In this document: one piece after another, positions 7,141 through 15,495 of the stretch | How the letters are laid out: every line of letters begins with the position of its first letter | Position numbering within the stretch: the stretch's first letter is position 1 | From: Nitrosomonas sp. | GTDB taxonomy: Bacteria > Pseudomonadota > Gammaproteobacteria > Burkholderiales > Nitrosomonadaceae | Length of the DNA: 21,878 nucleotides | Reading direction: 5' to 3' | NCBI GenBank assembly: GCA_005779435.1 | Contig: SXJH01000132.1 | Span: 1 to 21,878 of the forward strand | Position numbers and translations under genes: made by a program | Notes under the pieces: generated by a model | Database searches by the model: none | What the model was told of the DNA's origin: nothing | The model's input: the letters and a program-made list of their open reading frames with translations, nothing else

Positions 7141-10100
7141 ATGAATACGAGATTAAAAAAAATGTTCCGGTTTTGCAGCTTGCTTGCGATCATGCTCGTC
7201 AGTTCCGCCGTATGGGCGGATACCGAAAAAGCCGAGTTCTCCATTCATTTATTTCAAGATGGATTGCCGGTAGAAAATGCGGAACTGTCGATTACCAGCG
7301 AATCGCACGATAAGTCCAGCGCATTATTGATTTTTGAAGCCACTCCTTCGACCTATAATTGGCGTACCGGCGGGGATTCGACGTTGAAAACAAGTGCAAA
7401 CGGCAGCATTGCCGGAAAATTGCCGCCCGGATCTTATCAATTTACCCTCAAAACGCAGGATCAGGAATTTTCTTTCGATTTGCAACTGCATCCTGCCGAG
7501 AACGCACAAATTCTGGTTACGTTTTATCCCGGCAAAAAGAAACCGCTGCTCAATATCGAAAGTTCGGCAACAGGCATCATGGCCGGTACGGATGTGGCGG
7601 GTACGGAAACTCGCGGGCAAGGCGAAGGAACGCTTTCAGTGCAAGTATTATCCACCGAAACACAAAAGCCGCTGAAGGACGTGCAGGTTTTTTTGAGCGG
7701 ATCACAGCAGAAACTTAGAACCGATGAGCAAGGCCGAGTGAGTGCGACCGTTCCGGCAGGCAGTTACAGCGTTTCGTTGCTGCACAGCGCGTACAGCAGC
7801 CAAACGCAGGACGATGTCAAAATCAGCAACGAACAAACTACCGAGTTAAGTTTTAAATTGACGCCCGCCGGGGTCGAATTGGCCGAGTATGTGGTTTTGG
7901 AGCCGCATTTGGCGGGTACGGTTGCTTCGGTCATTGAAGAACAGCGAACTGCAACATCGGTTGCAACGGTGATAGGTGCAGAGCAATTCAGCCGAGCCGG
8001 TGACAGTGACGCTGCCAGTGCGTTGCGCCGTGCTTCCGGTCTTACGCTGGTGGGTGGTCAGTTTATTTTTATCCGTGGATTGGGCGAGCGCTTTTCCACC
8101 ACTTTGGTGAACGGCGCGGCGATTCCGAGCCCGGATCCGACCCGGCGCGTGGTGCCGTTGGATCTATTTCCGACCAATATCCTGGAAAGCGTGATGGTGC
8201 AAAAAACCTATTCGCCGGATCGTCCTGCGGAGTTCGCCGGCGGTACGTTGGAAATGCGCACGCGCGGGATTCCCGATGCATTTTTTTTCAATCTCAATTT
8301 GCAAACCGGTGTCAACGACAATACCACGTTTCAGGATGGTCTGACCTACAAAGGCGGCGGGATCGATTTCACCAGCTTTGACGATGGCGCGCGTGCTTTG
8401 CCGGATTCGATTGCGGAAGCGACGGCGGACGGAAAACCCATTCAACAAGCAACGCCGTTTAATCCGAAAGGATTTACCCCGGGACAAATCGAGAAATTCG
8501 GCGAAGATATGTCCGGCGTTTGGGATGTCAACAAGCGCAAACGCGGTCCCGATACCGGCATGCAGGCTTCGATCGGCGATCGATTTACTTTCGGCGACTT
8601 TACCTTGGGGTATATCGGCGCAGCCGGTTGGAAACAGGAATTCAGGAATCAAAACGAAATTAATCGTGAATTTGCGATTACGGACGGTGAGCTAGTCAAG
8701 AAAACGGATTTCGATGTGCAACGAACGTTGCGGGAAGTGCATTTGACCGGTTACGGCGGCACCGAATTACAATATCGGGATACGCATAAGCTTTTCGCAA
8801 AGAGCATGTTTTTGCGCCAATCGTTCGATGAGGCGAGGGTCGATCAAGGTTTTACCGACGCCGAGACCTTCGATATTCGCAGGAGTAAATTGAAATTTTT
8901 CTCCAACCAATTGCTGATGCATCAAGTGGGCGGTGAGCATCGCCTGGATTGGATGAAAGATTTTACGCTCAATTGGTTGTTTACCGATGCCACCGCCAAC
9001 CGTGTGGAACCCAAAACGCGCGATTATCGCTTCGACGATACCGGCGGGGGCGGCAATTTCTCTTTTTCGCGCCAGATCGACAGCAACCGCACCATGTACT
9101 CGAACCTGATCGACCGGGATCAAAGCTGGCGCATTGACGGGAAATTGCCGCTCGAGTTGTCGCATAATCACAAGATGACGGTGAGCAGCGGCGTCATTAC
9201 TCAACATAAGACGCGCGATTCGGATATCCGCAGCTTTAATTTTTATCCGGTTGGCGGAGATGCGAAGAATAACGCCGTTCTCGCGCAATCGTCGCTGGAA
9301 AGCATACTGCGGCCAACCTATATCGGTACCAACGGATTCCAATTGCGCGAAGGAACGCGTGCCAGCGATAGCTATAACGCTTCGCAAAGTCTGCTTTCCT
9401 ACTACGGAAAAATGGATTGGTTGTTGTATGACCGGCTCAATATTTCCGGCGGCTTGCGCTGGGAAGACAATAATCAGAAAGTCAATACATTTACCGGATC
9501 CGGTAACGCGTTGACGCCGACTGTCGCCGGGCTCAAGCGTATCGACATGCTGCCTTCGGTAACGGCGACCTTGTTTATTTCAGACAAGCAGCAATTGCGC
9601 ACGGGAGTCAGCCAAACGTTATCGCGGCCCGATTTCCGGGAATTGTCGATTGCGCCATTTACCGACATCAATATCAATCAGGAAGTGATCGGCAATCCGA
9701 ACCTGAAGCAGACCAGCATCACCAATTGGGATGCGCGCTGGGAATATTACTTGTCGCCCAGCGAGAATATTTTCGCGGGTTTTTTTTGGAAAGATCTGAT
9801 CAATCCGATCGAATTGGTTACGCAGGTCGGCTCCGGTGTGCTCAATACCTACCAGAATACCGATAAAGCGAATATTTACGGATTCGAGTTCGAGTTGCTG
9901 AAGAAATTGGATTTTGTGCATCCGAAATTGCAGAATTTTTACATTGGCGGCAATTACACATGGTCTACTTCGAATGTTAAGTTGAGCAATGAAAATCTCG
10001 CATCGCTCACCACGCCCGAGAGGCCGCTGCAAGGTCATTCCTCGCATATTGTCAACTTCCAGATCGGCTATGACAATCCAGCGTGGAAAACGCAGGCGAC

Positions 10101-10347
10101 TTTACTGTACAACGTTGCCAGCAAGCGTATCGTTTCGGCGGGATTGTTGGGCACGCCGGATAAATACGAGCAACCTTTTCACCAGCTCGATTTTGTCGTC
10201 AGTCAGCATTTATACAAAAAGATGTCAGCACAGCTCACCATGCAGAATTTATTGGACGATGATGTGCTTATCATGCAAGGCGATGAAATCAGCCGCCAAT
10301 TCCGCCGTGGACGCTTTTTTAATCTGAGCGTGCGCTTGGCGTACTGA
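7141..10347 (+). CDS. TonB-dependent outer-membrane receptor with two N-terminal carboxypeptidase-regulatory-like domains
   Basis: The 1068-residue product has a signal peptide (1-26, ending SSAVWA). Two Ig-like domains of carboxypeptidase-regulatory type follow (about 30-130 and 160-242, the second with VQVLSTETQKPLKDVQVFLS and TVPAGSYSVSL). A candidate TonB box is EYVVLEP (249-255). The plug domain includes ASALRRASGLTLVGG, IFIRGLGERFSTTLVNGAAI and VPLDLFPTNILESVMVQKTY. The rest is a beta barrel closing with an aromatic C-terminus (RLAY). It should take up a large or scarce solute across the outer membrane using the TonB complex encoded upstream. The substrate is not evident; the siderophore and vitamin B12 receptors usually lack this double N-terminal module. 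The purine-rich site GGAGGAGAGGGGG (7115-7127) lies unusually far (13 nt) from the ATG. No terminator or Pho box is visible in the 111 bp before it, so read-through from the operon is likely. Confidence 0.92.
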   Translation: MNTRLKKMFRFCSLLAIMLVSSAVWADTEKAEFSIHLFQDGLPVENAELSITSESHDKSSALLIFEATPSTYNWRTGGDSTLKTSANGSIAGKLPPGSYQFTLKTQDQEFSFDLQLHPAENAQILVTFYPGKKKPLLNIESSATGIMAGTDVAGTETRGQGEGTLSVQVLSTETQKPLKDVQVFLSGSQQKLRTDEQGRVSATVPAGSYSVSLLHSAYSSQTQDDVKISNEQTTELSFKLTPAGVELAEYVVLEPHLAGTVASVIEEQRTATSVATVIGAEQFSRAGDSDAASALRRASGLTLVGGQFIFIRGLGERFSTTLVNGAAIPSPDPTRRVVPLDLFPTNILESVMVQKTYSPDRPAEFAGGTLEMRTRGIPDAFFFNLNLQTGVNDNTTFQDGLTYKGGGIDFTSFDDGARALPDSIAEATADGKPIQQATPFNPKGFTPGQIEKFGEDMSGVWDVNKRKRGPDTGMQASIGDRFTFGDFTLGYIGAAGWKQEFRNQNEINREFAITDGELVKKTDFDVQRTLREVHLTGYGGTELQYRDTHKLFAKSMFLRQSFDEARVDQGFTDAETFDIRRSKLKFFSNQLLMHQVGGEHRLDWMKDFTLNWLFTDATANRVEPKTRDYRFDDTGGGGNFSFSRQIDSNRTMYSNLIDRDQSWRIDGKLPLELSHNHKMTVSSGVITQHKTRDSDIRSFNFYPVGGDAKNNAVLAQSSLESILRPTYIGTNGFQLREGTRASDSYNASQSLLSYYGKMDWLLYDRLNISGGLRWEDNNQKVNTFTGSGNALTPTVAGLKRIDMLPSVTATLFISDKQQLRTGVSQTLSRPDFRELSIAPFTDININQEVIGNPNLKQTSITNWDARWEYYLSPSENIFAGFFWKDLINPIELVTQVGSGVLNTYQNTDKANIYGFEFELLKKLDFVHPKLQNFYIGGNYTWSTSNVKLSNENLASLTTPERPLQGHSSHIVNFQIGYDNPAWKTQATLLYNVASKRIVSAGLLGTPDKYEQPFHQLDFVVSQHLYKKMSAQLTMQNLLDDDVLIMQGDEISRQFRRGRFFNLSVRLAY

Positions 10348-10398
10348 TTCGCTGCGGATCATCAGTCAATGGCCCGGTCGCGTGGCAATTACACGAAA

Positions 10399-10432
10399 GT
10401 GTCATATCCCGGTAATGTTCGCCTGTTAGATT
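10399..10432 (+). promoter_or_regulatory. Pho box and -10 element upstream of the beta-helix gene
   Basis: GTGTCAT (10399-10405) and CGGTAAT (10410-10416) lie 11 bp apart and match CTGTCAT at 6 and 5 of 7. A further upstream heptamer in phase (ATTACAC, 10388-10394) is poor. As in the other three arrays, exactly 10 bp follow before a -10-like hexamer, TAGATT at 10427-10432 (4 of 6). Transcription would start near 10438, about 30 nt before the ATG at 10470. This is the weakest of the four boxes by sequence, but its geometry is the same. Confidence 0.55.
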
Positions 10433-10469
10433 TACTGCACCTTAAATAACCAGCAAAGGTGAGTAGATC

Positions 10470-12074
10470 ATGTTTGAATTAAAGAATATAAAAAAATATA
10501 TAACTGTTGCATCGGCGATGCTGCTGAGCGGTATCGCAGTGAATGGATACGCGGCAACCGCAACGTTTAATCCGGCTACCGGTGCGGTCGATCTTCCGGT
10601 TGTCGAGGTTTTAAGCGGCAGCTCATCCGCGTTTTATAGCGTCCAATTACAGCTCAGCGGCAACGAGCTGCAACTGGTTTCCGCCAGTCCGGCATCCGCA
10701 ACCACCGGGCAGCGCAATGTTTTCGATTCCGATACCACAGCGGTGCATATTCCATCGGTACTCGTTGGAGCCGACGATTATTACGTCAAGTTGAAACTGG
10801 TGCCGGGATCCAATCCGCTGCGCTTTTCATTGGAACAAGTTGCAAATAACGCTTTTCAAGGCTGCCCAAGTTTTTCAACCGCAGGGCCGACAGCAGGTTC
10901 TTGCGTTTTGAGCGGTACGATTACATCGAATGTGACATTGACCAAGAATATTCAGTGGATTCTGTCGGGCGGTGTTTATGTTGGCGGCAATAATACGCAA
11001 AGCGCTACGCTGACGATTAATCCCGGCACCAAAATTTTCGGTCAAAGCGGGGCGGATTATTTATGGATCAGACGCGGCTCGAAAATCATGGCGGAAGGAA
11101 CGCCGGATAATCCGATTGTGATGTCCGGGCCGTTGCAACAAGAGCCCGGAGAATGGGCCGGTTTGGTGATTGCCGGCAATGCGCCGGTCAATGGTTGTAA
11201 TACAGGTGTGGCGGTTTGCGAAATCCCTTTCGAAGCGATTACCACCGAAAAATTTGGCGGCAATAATCCGGCGGATAACAGTGGTGTACTCAAATACGTG
11301 CAAATCCTATTCGCAGGCGCGCAAGTGCGTCCGGATGAGGAATTGAACGGCTTAACGCTCAACGGCGTCGGTTCCGGCACGATCATCAGTCATATCCACG
11401 TTCACGCAGGATTGGACGATGGCATCGAAATATTCGGCGGTACCGCGCAAATGAAATACATCGTGCTGACCGATGTTCGCGACGATTCTTTGGATTGGAC
11501 CAACGGCTGGCGCGGGCGTGCGCAATTTGTGCTGATTAAACAAGCATCGGATTCAGGCGATCGCGGCATCGAAGCCGACAATAATGAAGTCAGTCATGGC
11601 AGTACTCCGCGCGCGCAGCCGATCTTGTCGAATATGACCATCATCGGGCGATCCGGCAATGCAGTGCAAGGCATTCTGTTACGTCGCGGCACCGGAGCGA
11701 ATATCTGGAATTCCGTCATCACCGGCGGATTCTCGTCTTGTTTGAGAATCGACGGCGCATCGACTTACACCAACGCCGGTACAATCGGCAATTTGAGCGG
11801 TGCACTGACCATAGTCAATTCATTTGCGCATTGCACCGGCAATTTCTCAAATGGCGATGGTTCAACGTTTACTGTGGCCGATTGGTTCTCATCGCAATCC
11901 GGAAACAGAGCGGAAAATCCGTCGTTGAATGGCTATCTGCCGATAACCGGGTCACCGCTGATTACGGGGGGAGCCGCAGTTAACGACGCATTCTTTACCG
12001 TGGTCGATTATGTGGGCGCATTCAAGGATGCAAACGACGATTGGACTCGGGAATGGACTTTCCCGTTTAACTAA
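10470..12074 (+). CDS. Exported parallel beta-helix-type protein of unknown function
   Basis: The 534-residue product begins with a clear signal peptide (1-28, ending AVNGYA) and has a good ribosome site AAGGTGAG at 10456-10463. After a divergent N-terminal region (about 30-125), the body (about 140-480) has short repeated beta strands and Asn/Gly turns. Examples are TLTINPGTKIFGQSG, GLTLNGVGSGTIISHIHVHA and GIEIFGGTAQMKYIVLTDVR, the pattern of right-handed parallel beta-helix proteins. Paired cysteines occur (for example in the QGCPSF and GSCVLSG segments). No lyase or hydrolase signature is recognised with confidence. It probably acts at the cell surface or outside the cell, binding or processing the receptor's substrate; this is inferred from its position and shared Pho-box control. 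The gene ends just before an inverted-repeat element. Confidence 0.8.
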   Translation: MFELKNIKKYITVASAMLLSGIAVNGYAATATFNPATGAVDLPVVEVLSGSSSAFYSVQLQLSGNELQLVSASPASATTGQRNVFDSDTTAVHIPSVLVGADDYYVKLKLVPGSNPLRFSLEQVANNAFQGCPSFSTAGPTAGSCVLSGTITSNVTLTKNIQWILSGGVYVGGNNTQSATLTINPGTKIFGQSGADYLWIRRGSKIMAEGTPDNPIVMSGPLQQEPGEWAGLVIAGNAPVNGCNTGVAVCEIPFEAITTEKFGGNNPADNSGVLKYVQILFAGAQVRPDEELNGLTLNGVGSGTIISHIHVHAGLDDGIEIFGGTAQMKYIVLTDVRDDSLDWTNGWRGRAQFVLIKQASDSGDRGIEADNNEVSHGSTPRAQPILSNMTIIGRSGNAVQGILLRRGTGANIWNSVITGGFSSCLRIDGASTYTNAGTIGNLSGALTIVNSFAHCTGNFSNGDGSTFTVADWFSSQSGNRAENPSLNGYLPITGSPLITGGAAVNDAFFTVVDYVGAFKDANDDWTREWTFPFN

Positions 12075-12184
12075 GGAAATGCTGATTTATTCTGAATTCG
12101 TCATTCCGGCGAAGGCCGGAATCCAGAAAAATCAACGAACTGGACACCGGCTTTCGCCGGTGTGACGAATAAATCAGCGTTTCC
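12075..12184. repeat. MITE-like inverted-repeat element with a nested double-hairpin repeat
   Basis: Terminal inverted repeats of 18 bp, GGAAATGCTGATTTATTC (12075-12092) and GAATAAATCAGCGTTTCC (12167-12184), match with one mismatch. Between them lies a palindromic repeat at 12099-12167. It has outer arms CGTCA/TGACG, a first hairpin ATTCCGGC-GAAG-GCCGGAAT (12103-12122) and a second hairpin ACACCGGC-TTTC-GCCGGTGT (12144-12163). The element has no coding capacity and starts at the base after the stop of the beta-helix gene. It resembles small non-autonomous mobile or REP-like sequences. The inner part shares its architecture with the repeat inside mod at 14324-14395. Confidence 0.8.
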
Positions 12185-12210
12185 CTAAGTATTGAAATTG
12201 GCTTAACCAA

Positions 12211-12249
12211 AACCGCCGGATTGCTGTTTCAGCATCCCGGCGGTTTTTT
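12211..12249 (+). terminator. Rho-independent terminator
   Basis: AACCGCCGG (12211-12219) pairs perfectly with CCGGCGGTT (12237-12245), and an inner GCTG-TTT-CAGC hairpin stacks inside the loop. A run of Ts (TTTTTT, 12244-12249) follows. This is a strong intrinsic terminator on the plus strand and most likely ends the beta-helix transcript (and any read-through from the TonB operon) before the restriction-modification genes. The rest of 12250-12375, up to mod, holds no feature I can support. Confidence 0.85.
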
Positions 12250-12375
12250 ATTGCGCAGATGAATGACAAACGCGGAAAACATATTTCTGGTTTGCATCAA
12301 TCCGATCCGGTAAACTCTTCTTAAGAAAAGCATTTGCTCCGAGATGCCGCGAATTTAGGATACGGGGTGCGTAAA

Positions 12376-15300
12376 ATGCAAGCCGCAATGCAAATCAACG
12401 AACAGGATGATGACCGGAACATGGCAACAAACGACGATACGGCAGGAGAAAACGATTCCAGCCAAGATCCGCAGCAAGAGATATTCTCGCTGGAAACACA
12501 GAATGTGCCGATGCAAACCGTAAAACCGAACAAAACACCGACCGGCAAATCCGCCAGTTCTTCACGCCAAACCGGCAACCAAGCAGCCGAAGTGCTCAGC
12601 TACCGCCACGGCGACAAGCGCACCAACAATCCGCACGTCGGCATGGTCGACACGCACTCCGACGGCGTGGAAGGAAAAACCGTCTGGCAATATGACCCAC
12701 ATATCGACCCGACGCTGCAATTCGACAGCCAGCGTTCCACCATCGAAAATCTGATCGACGAAGCGCTGGCGTCCGGCGATAAAGACCGCATGCAAGCGAC
12801 GCTGGAACAATTGAAGCGCATGCAGTCGCCGTATCTGAATTGGGCGGGCAAGGCGGAGCGCACCCGTTTTGATGTCGACACCGTATCGCTGCATGTGCAC
12901 GAACGTATCGACCCGGCGACGATTCTGGCTGCAGTGCAGAAAAAGCTGAAAACGGCGAAAAGCAAAGTCAGCAGTGCGGTTCAGCCGGATTTGTTCCATG
13001 CGCCGTTTGAAAACCTGCCGCTGCGGGATGCCATCGACTTTTACAAGCACGAACGCGACTGGTCGAACCGGCTCATCGCCGGGGATTCGCTGTTGGTGAT
13101 GAATTCCTTGCTGCAAAAGGAAGGCATGGCCAGGCAGGTGCAGATGATCTACCTCGATCCGCCGTACGGCATCAAATACGGCTCCAATTTCCAGCCGTTC
13201 GTCAACAAGCGCGACGTCAAAGACCGCAAGGACGAAGACCTGACGCAGGAACCGGAAATGATCAAGGCATTCCGCGATACCTGGGAACTGGGCATCCATT
13301 CGTATCTGACTTATCTGCGTGACCGGTTGCTACTGGCGAAAGAACTGTTGCACGAATCCGGCAGTGTGTTTGTGCAGATTTCGGATGAGAATGTGCATCA
13401 TGTGCGGGAGTTGATGGATGAAGTGTTTGGAATGGAGAATTTTGTTTCACTCATTACTTTTCGTAAAAAGACAATGCCTCTTGGTGCTACACACTTAGAA
13501 GGAATGGTTGACTATTTGGTTTGGTACGGAAAATGCAAAACCAAGCTCAAATACAGACAGCTATTTGTGCATCAAGATATTCAAGGTGATGGACATTGGA
13601 GTTGGCTTGATTTGGCGGGTAAGAGGAGAAAACTAAACGCTACAGAAAAATTGAATCACTCTATGATTCCTCAGAATGGAAGGATTGGTCGCTTGGTATC
13701 GATGGCTCCGCCGACATTCTCACCAGCAAGTGTTTTCCCAGTCTTGTTTAAAGGCCGTGACTGTTTGCCGCGAGGCAATGGTTGTTGGATAACGGGCATA
13801 GATGGTATGCAGCGGCTTATTGTCGCAAATCGTATCGAATCGGAGGGTGAAGCACTTCAATATCTTCTGTTTCTTGATGATTATCCATTAGCAAAGATAA
13901 CGAATCTATGGAGCGAAACCATTGGTGCGCGAGATCGTTCTTATGTTGTGCAGACTTCCGTTAATGTTATCGAACGCTGTCTCCTGATGACCACCGACCC
14001 TGGCGATCTGGTGCTTGATCCGACCTGCGGTTCCGGCACCACCGCTTTCGTCGCCGAGAAATGGGGGCGGCGCTGGATCACGTGCGACACGTCTCGCGTC
14101 GCGGTGACATTGGCGAAGCAACGGCTGATGACCGCCAGCTACGACTATTTCGAACTCAAATACCCGCACGAAGGCTTGAGAAGCGGTTTCATCTACAAAA
14201 CCGTGCCGCATGTCACGCTCAAATCCATCGCCAACAATCCCGAGATCGACGAGATTTATGCGCGTATGCATCCGGCGATTGAGAATACGCTGGCGGCGTT
14301 GAATGCCACTCTTTCGGATTCGCCGTCATTCCCGCGCAAGCGGGAATCCAGTGATTCAACAAAGGTTATGGGTGCCCGCCTTCGCGGGCATGACGATGAG
14401 GGGAATGGTGCATTGATGAAATGGCAAGTGCCGTTCGATTTCCCCGCCGATTGGCCCGAAGCGGCCAGGAAACCGTTCGATGCCTTCCACGCCGCGCGCC
14501 AGGCGATGCAAAAGCAAATGGACGCATCGATTGCCGCGCACGCGGATACGGAAATTCTGTACGACCAGCCGGCGGCATCGAAAAGCAAATTGCGCATTAC
14601 CGGGCCGTTCACGGTCGAGGCGGTGCCGTTTGCCACCGTGCTGGGGTTGGACGAAGCCGAGCAACCGAAGGAAGCGGATGTCGCCGTGGCGCGCTCGGGC
14701 GCGACCTGGCGGCAGAGCCAATGGCGCGACGAATTGCTGAAAACGGGCATCCGCGGCAAAGGCGGGCAGAAAATTCAATTGCTCGATCTGGCGCCGTTGC
14801 CCGGTGCGAAATATATCCATGCCACGGGCACCGTGGCCGAGGGCGGCGACAAGGTGGCGGTGAGTTTCGGGCCGGAACATGCGGCGCTGGAACAGCGCCA
14901 GGTGGAGATCGCGATGCGCGAAGCGGGCGAATTGTTCCCGCTGCCGAAGATGCTGGTGTTCTGCGCGTTTACCTTCGACCCGGAAGCGGCCAAGGATATC
15001 GACAACATCAAAGGCATCACGGCGCTGAAAGTACAGATGAATACCGATTTGCTGACCGAAGACCTGAAGAAAGGCCGTGCCAGCAACGAATCGTTCTGGC
15101 TGATGGGTCAGCCGGACGTGATCGTCAAACAAATCAAGACCGGATGCTATCAGGTGGAAGTGCGCGGTTTCGATTATTTCGATAGCAAAACCGGCGAGCT
15201 GAAATCCGGCGGCCAAAAGAACATCGCCATGTGGGCGCTGGATACCGATTACGACAACCGCTCGCTGTTTCCGCGCCAGGTGTTTTTCCCGATGGCCGGT

Positions 15301-15486
15301 AGCGGCGATGGCTGGCGCAAGCTGCGCAAGGATATCCGCGCCGAACTGAACGAAGAACTGCTGGAACAATTCCACGGTACGGTGTCGCTGCCGTTCGAGG
15401 CCGGGGAGAACGAGTGCGTTGCGGTGAAAATCGTCGATGACCGCGGGATCGAGTCGCTCAAAGTCATCCGCTTGGATCAGGTTTAA
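12376..15486 (+). CDS. Type III-like adenine-specific DNA methyltransferase (Mod)
   Basis: The product (about 1036 residues from the ATG at 12376) is a beta-class amino-methyltransferase. The catalytic motif IV, DPPYGIKYGSNFQPF (D261), precedes the target-recognition region (about 355-530). The SAM-binding motif I follows, VLDPTCGSGTTAFVAEKWG (about 546-564). The N-terminal SYRHGDKRTNNPHVGMVDTH segment and the length are those of a family of large methyltransferases paired with a helicase-nuclease. It would methylate adenine in an asymmetric site and guide Res. The frame is open from a TTG at 12334, and an ATG at 12421 is also possible; the family match begins only after about residue 70, so the start is uncertain. 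Oddities are an AT-rich recognition segment (about 13440-13975) and an in-frame palindromic repeat at about residues 650-673. The stop is 9 bp before res. Confidence 0.92.
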   Translation: MQAAMQINEQDDDRNMATNDDTAGENDSSQDPQQEIFSLETQNVPMQTVKPNKTPTGKSASSSRQTGNQAAEVLSYRHGDKRTNNPHVGMVDTHSDGVEGKTVWQYDPHIDPTLQFDSQRSTIENLIDEALASGDKDRMQATLEQLKRMQSPYLNWAGKAERTRFDVDTVSLHVHERIDPATILAAVQKKLKTAKSKVSSAVQPDLFHAPFENLPLRDAIDFYKHERDWSNRLIAGDSLLVMNSLLQKEGMARQVQMIYLDPPYGIKYGSNFQPFVNKRDVKDRKDEDLTQEPEMIKAFRDTWELGIHSYLTYLRDRLLLAKELLHESGSVFVQISDENVHHVRELMDEVFGMENFVSLITFRKKTMPLGATHLEGMVDYLVWYGKCKTKLKYRQLFVHQDIQGDGHWSWLDLAGKRRKLNATEKLNHSMIPQNGRIGRLVSMAPPTFSPASVFPVLFKGRDCLPRGNGCWITGIDGMQRLIVANRIESEGEALQYLLFLDDYPLAKITNLWSETIGARDRSYVVQTSVNVIERCLLMTTDPGDLVLDPTCGSGTTAFVAEKWGRRWITCDTSRVAVTLAKQRLMTASYDYFELKYPHEGLRSGFIYKTVPHVTLKSIANNPEIDEIYARMHPAIENTLAALNATLSDSPSFPRKRESSDSTKVMGARLRGHDDEGNGALMKWQVPFDFPADWPEAARKPFDAFHAARQAMQKQMDASIAAHADTEILYDQPAASKSKLRITGPFTVEAVPFATVLGLDEAEQPKEADVAVARSGATWRQSQWRDELLKTGIRGKGGQKIQLLDLAPLPGAKYIHATGTVAEGGDKVAVSFGPEHAALEQRQVEIAMREAGELFPLPKMLVFCAFTFDPEAAKDIDNIKGITALKVQMNTDLLTEDLKKGRASNESFWLMGQPDVIVKQIKTGCYQVEVRGFDYFDSKTGELKSGGQKNIAMWALDTDYDNRSLFPRQVFFPMAGSGDGWRKLRKDIRAELNEELLEQFHGTVSLPFEAGENECVAVKIVDDRGIESLKVIRLDQV
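14324..14395. repeat. Palindromic dispersed repeat inserted in frame within mod
   Basis: The 72-bp element is bounded by CGTCAT (14324-14329) and ATGACG (14390-14395). It holds two perfect hairpins: ATTCCCGC-GCAA-GCGGGAAT (14328-14347) and TGCCCGC-CTTC-GCGGGCA (14373-14390). The first resembles dRS3-type repeats known from Neisseria and many proteobacteria. At 72 bp (24 codons) it keeps the reading frame and is translated as SFPRKRESSD...ARLRGHDD between the methyltransferase core and the C-terminal part of Mod. The copy at 12099-12167 has the same architecture. Confidence 0.85.
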
Positions 15487-15495
15487 CCGCCCGTT

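Noticed and set aside
8281..9787. T8 tracts in the receptor gene (8281-8288 and 9780-9787) as phase-variation sites
   Set aside because: Eight-base tracts are short, similar runs occur in neighbouring genes (for example near 2505), and both are explained by Phe codons.
12334..12375. TTG start for Mod at 12334
   Set aside because: The frame is open, but no ribosome binding site is evident and ATG codons follow at 12376 and 12421; it cannot be fully excluded.
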